Source of the DNA: JBFLXB01 sp964570625
GTDB taxonomy: Bacteria; Nitrospirota; Nitrospiria; 2-01-FULL-66-17
Reading direction: 5' to 3'
Assembly: GCA_964570625.1 (NCBI GenBank)
Contig: CAZMYW010000009.1
Location: 49,056 to 113,055, forward strand
DNA: 64,000 bases
A program made the translations under genes and the position numbers. The stretch's first letter is position 1, and every line of letters starts with the position of its first letter. Of the stretch, positions 31,688-40,384 are shown one piece after another. The notes under the pieces were generated by a model, which saw only the letters and a program-made list of their open reading frames with translations, ran no database searches and was not told where the DNA came from.

Positions 31688-34267
31688 ATGCCTCAGCGAC
31701 TCTTCCTGATCGACGGCCACGGCTACATTTACCGGGCATTTTTCGCGCTGCCTGCGTTGTCCAACTCCAAAGGCCTGCAGACCAACGCGGTCTATGGCTT
31801 CACCAACATGCTGCTCAAGATCGTCCGCGAGCACCAACCCGACCTGCTGGCCGTGGCGTTCGACACGGCGGGTCCCACCCAGCGCCACGTCGAGTTCGAG
31901 GACTATAAGGCCCATCGGCCGCCCATGCCCGATCCCATGGTTCGCCAACTCCCCTACATCGAACGGATGGTGGAGGCGTTCAATATCCCGAAACTCGTGC
32001 TGAAGGGGTATGAAGCGGACGATTTGATCGGCACCATCACGCGCCAGGCCGAAGCGCAGGGGGTGGACGTCACCATCGTGACGGCCGACAAAGACATGCT
32101 CCAACTCGTCTCGCCGAACGTGACCGTGTTCGACACGTTAAAAAACAAGTTCTACCACGAGGCCGAAGTGCGTGAGCGCTTCGGCGTGGCTCCGGCGTTG
32201 GTGCCCGACGTGCTGGGCCTGATGGGCGACTCCACGGACAACATCCTCGGGGTCAAAGGAATCGGGGAAAAAACCGCGACCAAACTGGTGAGCGAGTTCG
32301 GGACCGTGGAGGACATTTTGGCCCGACTCACGGAAATCCCGCAGCCCAAAGTCCGCGCCGCGCTCGAACAACATGCCGACGAGGCGCGGCGCTCGCGCCG
32401 GCTCGCCACCATTGCCGTGGATTGCCCCGTCACGCTCGACCTCGCCCGGTTCAAACGCCAAGATCCGGACCAAGGCCTTCTGATCGCCCTGTGCCGCGAA
32501 CTGGAGTTCACGTCGCTATTGAAAGCACTCACCCCCGCGTCATCTGCGCCTTCAGTCGTGGCGACCGTTGTGGACGGCGCCACGTTTGAACACGCGATGG
32601 AGCGCGGGTGCAAAGCCGGGCTCATCACGCTCGCCGCGGTGTGGAGCGACGGGCTGGCCGTGAATGCCGAGCCGACCGCGATGGCGTACGCCGTGGCCGG
32701 CGGGGAACACGGCGCCATCGACGCCGCTCAACACGCCGACCACGTGCGCCGCGGATTAACCGCGTTGCTGGGGGACGACCGCGTCACCATTCGCGGCCAC
32801 AACGTCAAACCGCTGCTGGTCTGGGCGTTCGGACATGGGATCCCCGTGCGGGCCCGCTGGTGGGACACCATGCTCGCGGCGTATCTCTTGAATGCCAATC
32901 GGCCCGACCAACGGCTGGCGTCGGTAGCATTGGAATACCTGTCACAAACCATCGCGGCTTCAGACGGCCCGGACGCAGCCGACGACTGGTGCCGCGCGAC
33001 CGAGGCCCTGACGGAGGACCTCGCGGCGCGCCTCACCGCGGACGGCCAGACCGACGTGCTGGAGCGGGTCGAACTCCCGCTCATCCCCGTCCTCGCCCGC
33101 ATGGAAGCGCGCGGTATCCGCCTGGACGGGGATCTCTTGGCCTCCTTGAGCAAAGAACTGGACGTCCAGATGACAGGAATGATGCAGCGGCTCTTCACCC
33201 TGGCCGGCGGGGAGTTCAACGTGAACTCCCCCAAACAGCTCGCCGAGATCCTCTTCACCCGCCTCGGGCTGCCCACGTTCAAAAAGACGAAGACGGGGTA
33301 CTCCACGGATGAAAGCGTGTTGACGCAACTGGCGACGCACCACGAGTTGCCCGCCGAAATCCTGGCCTACCGCCAGCTCTCGAAGTTGAAATCCACCTAC
33401 GTGGATGCGCTGCCCGCGCTCATCAACCCGCGCACGGGGCGTATTCACACCACGTTCCACCAAGCGGTTGCGGCCACGGGACGGTTGTCCAGCAGCGATC
33501 CCAATCTTCAGAATATTCCGATCAAGGGTCCGATGGGCCCACGTATCCGCGCGGCGTTCCTGCCAGAGCCCGGATACACGCTGCTGTCCGCGGACTACAG
33601 CCAGATCGAGCTGCGCATTCTGGCGCATCTCTCGGGCGACGAGCGCCTGCTCGACGCGTTCCGCACCGACGGCGATGTCCACACCGACACCGCGCGGACC
33701 TTGTTCAACCTGCCCGCCTCGGAGATCACGCCCGCGATGCGGCGCGCGGCGAAAACCGTGAACTTCGGCATCATTTACGGCATTTCTCCCTTCGGCCTGT
33801 CCGACCAGCTCGGCATCTCACAAGCCGAGGCCAGACGGTACATCGACGAGTACTTCATCTACTTCGCGGGGGTGAAGCGTTTCGTGGAAGCCACGATCGA
33901 ACAGGCCCGCGCCGACGGCCACGTCACCACCCTGTTGGGCCGCAAGCGACCGATCCCCGAGTTGGCCAGTCCCATCCCCGCGCAACGCAGCTTCGGGGAA
34001 CGCAGCGCGGTGAACAGCCCGATCCAAGGCAGCGCGGCGGATATCATCAAACTCGCGATGATCAACATCGACCGGCGCTTGGAGCAGGACGGTCTGGATG
34101 CACGGATGCTGTTGCAGGTGCACGACGAGCTGGTGTTCGAGGTGGTGCCACGGGACGTCGATGCCCTGAAGGCCCTCGTCAAGACCGAGATGGAGGGCGC
34201 CTATCCGCTCGCGGTCCCGGTTCGGGTGGACATTGGCGTGGGCCCCAACTGGGCCGACGCGCACTGA
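31688..34267 (+). CDS. polA: DNA polymerase I
   Basis: 859 aa from the ATG at 31688. Domains: 5' nuclease (residues 1-290, with EADDLIGTI and ADKDMLQLV), a central 3'-5' exonuclease-like fold, and the polymerase with motif A SADYSQIELR (near 634), motif B KTVNFGIIYG (near 690) and motif C VHDELVFEV (near 810). In the central domain the usual catalytic D-x-E is replaced (LAAVWSDGL) and the second Asp site reads GHNVKPLLVW, so proofreading is probably lost, as in Taq polymerase. Role: Okazaki fragment maturation and repair. Confidence 0.96.
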   Translation: MPQRLFLIDGHGYIYRAFFALPALSNSKGLQTNAVYGFTNMLLKIVREHQPDLLAVAFDTAGPTQRHVEFEDYKAHRPPMPDPMVRQLPYIERMVEAFNIPKLVLKGYEADDLIGTITRQAEAQGVDVTIVTADKDMLQLVSPNVTVFDTLKNKFYHEAEVRERFGVAPALVPDVLGLMGDSTDNILGVKGIGEKTATKLVSEFGTVEDILARLTEIPQPKVRAALEQHADEARRSRRLATIAVDCPVTLDLARFKRQDPDQGLLIALCRELEFTSLLKALTPASSAPSVVATVVDGATFEHAMERGCKAGLITLAAVWSDGLAVNAEPTAMAYAVAGGEHGAIDAAQHADHVRRGLTALLGDDRVTIRGHNVKPLLVWAFGHGIPVRARWWDTMLAAYLLNANRPDQRLASVALEYLSQTIAASDGPDAADDWCRATEALTEDLAARLTADGQTDVLERVELPLIPVLARMEARGIRLDGDLLASLSKELDVQMTGMMQRLFTLAGGEFNVNSPKQLAEILFTRLGLPTFKKTKTGYSTDESVLTQLATHHELPAEILAYRQLSKLKSTYVDALPALINPRTGRIHTTFHQAVAATGRLSSSDPNLQNIPIKGPMGPRIRAAFLPEPGYTLLSADYSQIELRILAHLSGDERLLDAFRTDGDVHTDTARTLFNLPASEITPAMRRAAKTVNFGIIYGISPFGLSDQLGISQAEARRYIDEYFIYFAGVKRFVEATIEQARADGHVTTLLGRKRPIPELASPIPAQRSFGERSAVNSPIQGSAADIIKLAMINIDRRLEQDGLDARMLLQVHDELVFEVVPRDVDALKALVKTEMEGAYPLAVPVRVDIGVGPNWADAH

Positions 34268-34284
34268 TTAGGTGCACGTCTCTT

Positions 34285-34321
34285 CCCCCCTTTAACAAAG
34301 GGGGGCGAGGGGGGATTTGCC
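34285..34321 (+). repeat. Left 37-bp inverted repeat of the DUF559 unit
   Basis: CCCCCCTTTAACAAAGGGGG followed by GCGAGGGGGGATTTGCC. It contains its own perfect hairpin (CCCCCCTTT/AAAGGGGGG), which may also terminate polA transcription. About 31 of 37 positions match the reverse complement of 34680-34716. Confidence 0.88.
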
Positions 34322-34323
34322 CC

Positions 34324-34732
34324 GTGCTCAATTGTCGATCAGATCTCAAACAGGTCGCTCGACGTCTCCGCCAGGAAATGACCGAGAGCGAGCAGGTTCT
34401 CTGGTCGAGAGTGAGAAGACGACAGATCGCCGGTGTCCAGTTCTATCGCCAGCGGCCGATAGCCGACTTCGTCGTGGACTTCTATGCTCCACGTGCCAAG
34501 CTTGTTGTTGAGGTGGACGGATCACAGCACTTCGCTCCGGAAGGCACTCCAGGACACGCGTCGCGACACGATCCTCAAAGGGTTAGGCCTGCGCGTGTTG
34601 CGCTTTCACAGCGCGGAGGTTCTCCGGAACACCGATGCTGTCACCGAGGCCATCCTTGAGGCCGTGGTGGATGGCAGGCGGCAAATCCCCCCTCCCCCCC
34701 TTTTCCAAAGGGGGGGACACCACGGGACGTGA
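34324..34732 (+). pseudogene. Frameshifted DUF559 (Vsr-like endonuclease fold) gene
   Basis: The first frame gives a DUF559 N-terminus from GTG at 34324: RRLRQEMTESEQVLWSRVR, then FVVDFYAPRAKLVVEVDGSQH. Near 34540 homology moves to another frame, giving TRRDTILKGLGLRVLRFHSA and AVTEAILEAVV. A single frameshift therefore splits a protein of about 125 aa. DUF559 proteins share the fold of the Vsr mismatch nuclease. The gene is tightly enclosed by the two 37-bp inverted repeats, and its last codons run through the right repeat. Confidence 0.8.
34680..34716 (-). repeat. Right 37-bp inverted repeat of the DUF559 unit
   Basis: Reads GGCAAATCCCCCCTCCCCCC followed by CTTTTCCAAAGGGGGGG on the plus strand. 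It is inverted relative to 34285-34321; the ATTTGCC ends face inward. Confidence 0.88.
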
Positions 34733-35470
34733 GTGAGTCATCTCCCTGCGCGTTCACCCCACGACGCGCGCCTTTCCGAATGGTTTGTTCCTCGCAGAGG
34801 GCCACTTTGGCTTCGAACCGCGATCGGCCTGCTGTTTCTTCCGTATACCGGCATGGTGCTGTCCTATACCGTGATCGGCGGAATGCTCACTCCGGTCGTT
34901 GCGTGGGACCGAGTCGGTGCGCTTCTCCTGGTGTATTTCCTGGGGCTGGGCATCGCCGCTCACGCGCTCGACGCGCTGGGCAGTCGTGGGATCAAGCCAT
35001 GGGGCGAGGTCTTCTCACGCCGGCAATTGTGGGTGGCCGCCGCCGGCTCTCTGGTCGCGGCCTACGCGATCGCAGGGCACTACAGTTACTGGTACGTTCC
35101 GTGGCTTGCCCACATCGCCGTGATCGAAGGCTTTTTCGTGTTCGCCTACAATCTCGAGTGGTGGAACGGTCGATTCCACACCGACGGCTGGTTCGCGCTG
35201 TCCTGGGGCGCGCTGCCGGTTGTGGCCGGCGGCGTGATGCAGACCAACGGCGTGTCGCTCGCCCTGCTCATCATTGCGGGAGCCATGGCCGCACTGAGCG
35301 TCGTGGAGATCACGGCTTCTCGGGCTTACAAGACGCTCAAACGGATGCCAAATCGATCCGACGACGAGACCGCGTCGGCCGCACGATACGAACAGATCCT
35401 GAAAAGTATCAGCCTGGGAGTGATTGCGCTTGGTGTCGGCCTAGCCGTGTTTCGATTCACCCACGGCTGA
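34733..35470 (+). CDS. Polytopic membrane protein, function unknown
   Basis: 245 aa from a GTG at 34733. It has about seven membrane helices. Between the second and third is GLGIAAHALDALGSRGIKPW, followed by WLAHIAVIEGFFVFAYNLEW. The Asp/His-rich loop is loosely reminiscent of UbiA-type prenyltransferases, but I see no clear NDxxDxxxD motif, so no function is assigned. It starts directly after the DUF559 remnant. Confidence 0.7.
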   Translation: MSHLPARSPHDARLSEWFVPRRGPLWLRTAIGLLFLPYTGMVLSYTVIGGMLTPVVAWDRVGALLLVYFLGLGIAAHALDALGSRGIKPWGEVFSRRQLWVAAAGSLVAAYAIAGHYSYWYVPWLAHIAVIEGFFVFAYNLEWWNGRFHTDGWFALSWGALPVVAGGVMQTNGVSLALLIIAGAMAALSVVEITASRAYKTLKRMPNRSDDETASAARYEQILKSISLGVIALGVGLAVFRFTHG

Positions 35471-35473
35471 ATC

Positions 35474-35597
35474 GAGCCCGTTCAGAAACGGGCCAGATGC
35501 CAGGCGGAGCGAGCGCCCGCACCGCAGCGTACTGGGTCGTACGTGAGGAGCGGACGCGCAGCGACAACGCCGCAGATGGCCGTTTATGGACGGGCTC
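35474..35597. repeat. Intergenic palindromic repeat copy 3
   Basis: Bounded by GAGCCCGTTCAGAAA and TTTATGGACGGGCTC, with CAGATGCCAGGCGG and GTACTGGGTCGTACGTGAG inside. Its right end overlaps the last codons and stop of the methyltransferase gene. Confidence 0.85.
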
Positions 35598-36303
35598 CCG
35601 GAGCACGAGCCGTGATGATGGCCGACCCACCCACCGTCTGCCACTCGAACCGGACATCACGGAAACCGCGCCGGTGCAACAGGTCGGTGAGTTCATCCGT
35701 CCAACGCGTCCGTTCGATCAATTCCGGGAGCCCATCGTAGATCACCTTCCACGCGGGGAAGATCCTCGACCCGATCGTCTGCAACGCCCAGAAATACCCG
35801 CGCCAGACCGCCAGCGCGATCTGATTCGGCGGCAGAGTGAAGTCGTGCATGATAAGGAGTCCACCCGGCTTCAGCCAGTCGAGGACTCGATCCACCAGCA
35901 CCGGAAGGTCGGCGTATTTGGCGAGGTACGACGAGGTGACGACGTCGAACCGTTGGTCGGTGCTAAATTCCTCGGCGCGACTGAGCACGAACGTGATTCG
36001 TGGATCGGGATGTGCGACCAGCTTGGCCCGCGCGTGCTGCAGGTACTCGTCCCGGAGGTCTACGCCCACGATGCGTGCCGAGGGGAACGCCCGCGCAAAC
36101 GAGAACGTGGAGATCCCGGTCCCGCACGCCAGATCCAGAATCGCACCCGGCTCGCCGGCCTGCTGGCGCGCCATCCGGACCATTCGCCGCTTCCACAGCG
36201 GGTCGATGCCCAGTGTGGCGACGCGGACCATGAAATCATAACTGGAACCGGTGCCGAGGAAGAATCGTTCGACCAGATCGAGACGGGGATCGGTCGACGC
36301 CAC
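35584..36303 (-). CDS. Class I SAM-dependent methyltransferase
   Basis: 239 aa from a GTG at 36303, 8 nt after the outer-membrane gene's stop. Motif I is AILDLACGTGISTFSFA, followed by ARIVGVDL and a post-motif with FDVVTSSYLAKYADL. The layout resembles UbiE/class I small-molecule methyltransferases (LKPGGLLIMHDFTLPP), but the substrate cannot be named. The stop codon TAA lies inside repeat copy 3. Confidence 0.85.
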   Translation of the reverse strand: MASTDPRLDLVERFFLGTGSSYDFMVRVATLGIDPLWKRRMVRMARQQAGEPGAILDLACGTGISTFSFARAFPSARIVGVDLRDEYLQHARAKLVAHPDPRITFVLSRAEEFSTDQRFDVVTSSYLAKYADLPVLVDRVLDWLKPGGLLIMHDFTLPPNQIALAVWRGYFWALQTIGSRIFPAWKVIYDGLPELIERTRWTDELTDLLHRRGFRDVRFEWQTVGGSAIITARAPGARP

Positions 36304-36311
36304 GGCGGGCG

Positions 36312-37145
36312 CTAGAACGCCAGACCCAACCGTAGGCCGAAGATATCTTGGTGCGATTCGGGTTGGAAGCAGCTCTGACGAACCGCCGGATTCGTCGAGT
36401 CGAAACACGTGACCGCGTTGCTGACATCGAGGCGCACTGCTTGCCAATAACCGGTGAGATCGATCGTCCCCTGGCGAAGACCGATCTCGAACGTCCACCC
36501 CGGATTCAATCCGTTCTCCACCGTCACTTGCTGACCTTCTACCAGCGACCCCGAGTCGATGTAGGCAATATCGGTCAGATCAATCGTTTCGCGCGCCCAC
36601 AGCAGCGGGTCGATCGACACCGTGGAGCGAAACTTCAGCGTGTCGCCGAGGTCGTGTTCGATTCGCAAGCCGACGCGGCCGTAGATCTGCTGATAGTACT
36701 CGGGATAGCCGGTGGCACCGCCGATATCCCGCCACCACCAGCGGTACCCCAGACCGACGAACGTCTCGAGAAAACCCTTTTCAAAGGTCTCTCGCAGTCC
36801 CAGAGCCCCCTCCTGCGTGGTTCCCAGATACGTCGTGTCGGTCGTCACCGGCGTGAGCGTCCCGCTGATGAGGTCCTGATCAAAGGTATCGAACTCCACC
36901 TGACCCACCAGCAGTCGGAAGTCACCTCGTAACGTGAGCGCGGGAATGGAGGTCGAGGGGAACCCGCTGACGTACCCCCCGAATTGCAGCACCGGACCGG
37001 TCTCCTCGACTTCGAGCGAGCCCAAGTCCTCCACCCAGTGGTACGCCGCCACGCTGCCTTCCAGGCGATACTCCATGGCCATCGCGGGGACGACGCCAAC
37101 CACAAGAACGACGGCTGCCGCGAACCAGACCAGCGGACTCTTCAT
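36312..37145 (-). CDS. Predicted outer-membrane beta-barrel protein
   Basis: 277 aa. A signal peptide (WFAAAVVLVVGVVPAMAM) is followed by alternating amphipathic strands such as GGYVSGFPS, FLETFVGLGYRWWW and RVGLRIEHDLG, ending in FGLRLGLAF with a C-terminal Phe, the usual barrel-assembly signal. No known family recognised. It may be cotranscribed with the methyltransferase 8 nt downstream. Confidence 0.75.
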   Translation of the reverse strand: MKSPLVWFAAAVVLVVGVVPAMAMEYRLEGSVAAYHWVEDLGSLEVEETGPVLQFGGYVSGFPSTSIPALTLRGDFRLLVGQVEFDTFDQDLISGTLTPVTTDTTYLGTTQEGALGLRETFEKGFLETFVGLGYRWWWRDIGGATGYPEYYQQIYGRVGLRIEHDLGDTLKFRSTVSIDPLLWARETIDLTDIAYIDSGSLVEGQQVTVENGLNPGWTFEIGLRQGTIDLTGYWQAVRLDVSNAVTCFDSTNPAVRQSCFQPESHQDIFGLRLGLAF

Positions 37146-37304
37146 TGCCTCTCCTCATCCAGACTCGGTCTGCGCGCCACTATAAACCATCCCCTTCCCA
37201 AGTCAAGACGTGTCCTCTCACCTTCTGTGGTCCGTGCGCTGGACGCGGAAGTCCTTTTGTTCTAAGGTAGCGCGAATCGCCCTCGGGATAGGCCGGAGAG
37301 CTCC

Positions 37305-37694
37305 ATGCGTCACGTCATGCCGTATCTGCTGGTCGGAATCGGAGGCTTTCTCGGAGCCAACGCGCGCCTGCTCGTCGGCACCTGGGTCAGTTCGACCTTC
37401 GGCACGCGTTTTCCCCTCGGCACATTCGTCGTCAACGTGTCGGGCTGTTTTCTCATCGGCATCGTGGGCATGGTTATCGCCGACCGGCTGACCGCCAGGC
37501 CGGACCAGCTGCAGTCCCTGTTGGTGATCGGTTTTCTCGGCGCGTACACCACGTTTTCGGCCTTCGGATGGGAAAACCACGGGCTGCTGCTCAATGACCG
37601 CTGGCTGACCGCGCTGCTCTATATCGTCTCCAGCGTGGCGCTGGGCCTTGTCGCTGTTCGCCTGGGTGTCCTGGTCGCACGAGCCTGGTTCTGA
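37305..37694 (+). CDS. crcB: Fluoride channel CrcB/FluC
   Basis: 129 aa, four membrane helices. Signature segments are GGFLGANARLLVGTW, GTFVVNVSGCFLIG (with the pore Asn) and GFLGAYTTFSAFGWE (with the Phe-box region). The protein exports fluoride as a dual-topology dimer. GGAGAG lies just before the ATG. I looked for a fluoride riboswitch in 37146-37304 and did not find its conserved pseudoknot bases. Confidence 0.93.
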   Translation: MRHVMPYLLVGIGGFLGANARLLVGTWVSSTFGTRFPLGTFVVNVSGCFLIGIVGMVIADRLTARPDQLQSLLVIGFLGAYTTFSAFGWENHGLLLNDRWLTALLYIVSSVALGLVAVRLGVLVARAWF

Positions 37695-37807
37695 GCCGCA
37701 CCCTCGGCACCCCGCGCTGGACGGCGCCATACACTTCGTGACCAAGTTTACGTAGTGTTGGCGCTACGAATTGTATTCTGCTTGATTTTGGGCTATGTCT
37801 ATTCCCG

Positions 37808-40039
37808 ATGAATCCCCAACTGCCCCCGATAATCGCTGAACTGGTCGCTCGATTCGACCAGAACAGCGAGGCCTACCGGAACGCCGGCTATAACGAAACC
37901 CAACTTCGCCGCGAGTTCCTTGACCCGTTCTTTGAAGCTCTCGGATGGGACGTCTCCAACCGCGGCGGCCTTGCCGAAGCATACAAGGACGTCATCCACG
38001 AAGACGCCGTAAAGGTGGGCGGCGCGACCAAAGCCCCCGACTATTCCTTCAGGATCGGCGGCGCCAGGAAGTTCTTCGTCGAAGCGAAAAAGCCCGCCGT
38101 CAACGTCAAAGGAGACCCAGCCCCCGCGTATCAAGTCCGCCGGTATGCGTGGTCGGCGAAACTGTCGCTGTCGATCTTGACGGACTTCGAGGAGTTCGCG
38201 GTCTACGACTGCCGCAAACGCCCCAGCCCCAACGACAAGCCGTCCGCCGATCGCATTCTCTACATGACATACACCGAATACCTAAGCCGGTGGGACGAGA
38301 TCGCGTCGATCTTCTCCAAGGACGCCGTGCTCAAAGGATCGTTCGACAAGTACGCTGTGTCCGAACGTAAGCGCGGAACCGCAACGGTCGATAGAGAGTT
38401 CCTTGCCGAGATCGAAGGTTGGCGCGACGCGCTCGCGAAAAATCTGGCGCTCCGTAATCCTTCGCTGTCCGTGCACGACTTGAACTTCTCGGTTCAGCGG
38501 ACGATTGATCGGATCATTTTTTTACGGATCTGCGAAGACCGTGGCGTTGAGACATACGGTGAACTCCGCGCACTGCTCAACGGGGAGAACACCTACGGCC
38601 GCCTCGGTCACTTGTATCGGATTGCGGACGAGCGCTACAACTCGGGTCTGTTCCATTTTCAGCCGGAGAAGGGGCGGGCTGAAGCGCCGGATCAACTCAC
38701 CCCGGGACTCCAAATCGACGACAAGGCCCTGAAGGACATCATCAAGAGCCTGTATTACCCGGAAAGCCCGTACGAATTCTCCGTCTTCCCCATCGAAATT
38801 CTCGGCCAAGTCTATGAGCAGTTCCTCGGGAAAGTCATTCGGCTCACGCCTGCCCGCCATGCCAAAATCGAGGAGAAACCCGAGGTTAAGAAAGCCGGCG
38901 GCGTCTACTACACGCCGGCGTATATCGTGGACTACATCGTCAAGCAAACAGTCGGCAAACTGTGCGAGGGCAAAACGCCCAAGCAGATCGCCAAACTCCG
39001 GATTCTCGACCCCGCCTGCGGGTCGGGCTCATTCTTAATAGGAGCGTATCAATACCTAGTGGACTTTCACCGCGACTGGTACCTAACCGATGGGCCCGAA
39101 AAGCACACCAAGGAGGTCTACCGAGGTGCGGGAGGGCAATGGCACCTGACGACGCAGGAAAAGAAACGCGTCCTGCTCAATAACATTTATGGCGTGGACA
39201 TAGACCCGCAGGCTGTGGAAGTGACCAAACTAAGCCTGCTCCTGAAAGTCTTGGAGGGGGAGAACCAAGACACACTCTTGCGGCAGCTGAAGATGTGGCA
39301 CGAACGGGCGTTGCCAGATTTGGGCCTCAACATCAAGTGCGGCAACAGCCTCATTGCGCCTGATTACTACACAGGGCAACTTCTTCCCAACGAGGACGAG
39401 AGGCGTAGAGTCAATCCATTTGCCTGGAGCACCGAATTTCCAGAAACTATGAAAGGCGGCGGTTTCGACGCCGTGATCGGGAACCCCCCGTATGGTTTTC
39501 ATCAAATACACAACGATCAAGTGAAGGCTTATTTCAAATCTCACTTTGTAGTTTCTGAAGGGAGTTTTGAACACTATTTTCTCTTCTACGAAGCTTCATT
39601 GAAATTACTGAGGAGCGGGGGACTGCATGGTTTTATCGTCCCGGTCACTTGGCTAACTATTCCTTCAGCGCATTCGTTACGCAAGTTCATCTTGGATAAC
39701 TTTGCCATACATGAAATCACCTGGCTGCCAGAACTCGTATTCTCAAACGCACAAGTCAATACGCTCGTGTCGATAATTTCACGAGTCCCTCAGAAAAACG
39801 TCCGCGTAAAGATTTATGACTCGCTGGGTTTCCAGAATAGTCCCAAGGAGGAGTTCATCACCGATCAGGCGCGTTTCGTAAGAGCGGGCTATTTCGTTGG
39901 AATTTTCGAGACCGCGTCTGATGCCATCTTGTTAGATAAGATCTCTAAGATTACTATTCCCCTGATTAAGTTGGCCCGGCCATGCTCAGGGTACAATCCG
40001 TACGAAGTGGGGAAAGTTACGCCATCTCAGGCCCCTTGA
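37808..40039 (+). CDS. Type IIG restriction-modification enzyme, C-terminally truncated
   Basis: 743 aa. An N-terminal PD-(D/E)xK-like nuclease (PDYSFRIGGARKFFVEAKKP, residues about 77-96) is fused to a helical region and an N6-adenine methyltransferase with motif I DPACGSGSFL (near 399) and motif IV NPPYGF (near 558). Full-length relatives of the Eco57I type run well past 900 residues with a target-recognition domain. Here sequence homology stops at GYNPYEVGK and a stop follows ten residues later, after which Fic-coding sequence begins. Probably non-functional as a restriction enzyme. Confidence 0.87.
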   Translation: MNPQLPPIIAELVARFDQNSEAYRNAGYNETQLRREFLDPFFEALGWDVSNRGGLAEAYKDVIHEDAVKVGGATKAPDYSFRIGGARKFFVEAKKPAVNVKGDPAPAYQVRRYAWSAKLSLSILTDFEEFAVYDCRKRPSPNDKPSADRILYMTYTEYLSRWDEIASIFSKDAVLKGSFDKYAVSERKRGTATVDREFLAEIEGWRDALAKNLALRNPSLSVHDLNFSVQRTIDRIIFLRICEDRGVETYGELRALLNGENTYGRLGHLYRIADERYNSGLFHFQPEKGRAEAPDQLTPGLQIDDKALKDIIKSLYYPESPYEFSVFPIEILGQVYEQFLGKVIRLTPARHAKIEEKPEVKKAGGVYYTPAYIVDYIVKQTVGKLCEGKTPKQIAKLRILDPACGSGSFLIGAYQYLVDFHRDWYLTDGPEKHTKEVYRGAGGQWHLTTQEKKRVLLNNIYGVDIDPQAVEVTKLSLLLKVLEGENQDTLLRQLKMWHERALPDLGLNIKCGNSLIAPDYYTGQLLPNEDERRRVNPFAWSTEFPETMKGGGFDAVIGNPPYGFHQIHNDQVKAYFKSHFVVSEGSFEHYFLFYEASLKLLRSGGLHGFIVPVTWLTIPSAHSLRKFILDNFAIHEITWLPELVFSNAQVNTLVSIISRVPQKNVRVKIYDSLGFQNSPKEEFITDQARFVRAGYFVGIFETASDAILLDKISKITIPLIKLARPCSGYNPYEVGKVTPSQAP

Positions 40040-40316
40040 AAGTGGCGCAGAATCCCTTGCCGATTTCCTGGCTTGGGTAGACTGGCGCTTTCAGTGGATT
40101 CACCCGTTTCGCGACTTCAACGGAAGGATCGGCCGCGTGCTGCTCGCGACTGTGCTCTACAAACTTGCGCTCCCACACGTCGTGACCGCCCCACTCGCTG
40201 AGGACACCCACCGGGTTTATCTCGAGGCTCTTCGTGCTGCCGACGAAGGCGATCTCAGCCCACTGACACACGTCTGGATCAATCGTTTATCCGACGCACT
40301 GCCTCCGCAATCCTGA
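40020..40316 (+). pseudogene. Fic-domain C-terminal fragment
   Basis: In the +1 frame after the restriction gene, 40038-40316 reads ESGAESLADFLAWVDWRFQW then IHPFRDFNGRIGRVLL, a Fic motif (family HPFxxGNGRxxR), and ends LSDALPPQS. The N-terminal part of the Fic protein, including any start, is absent. Fic enzymes AMPylate proteins. This is a remnant left by a deletion that joined two genes. Confidence 0.75.
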
Positions 40317-40384
40317 TAGCGACCGCCATCGTCTCTGCACAGTCGCCCTTTACGAAGCCCGGTAGGTGTCGTACAGTCGGATCA

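Noticed and set aside
37146..37304. Fluoride riboswitch upstream of crcB
   Set aside because: The conserved pseudoknot and junction bases could not be found in this stretch.
37808..40039. Functional type IIG defence system
   Set aside because: The specificity region is missing and the following sequence belongs to another gene, so I treat it as a truncated remnant.
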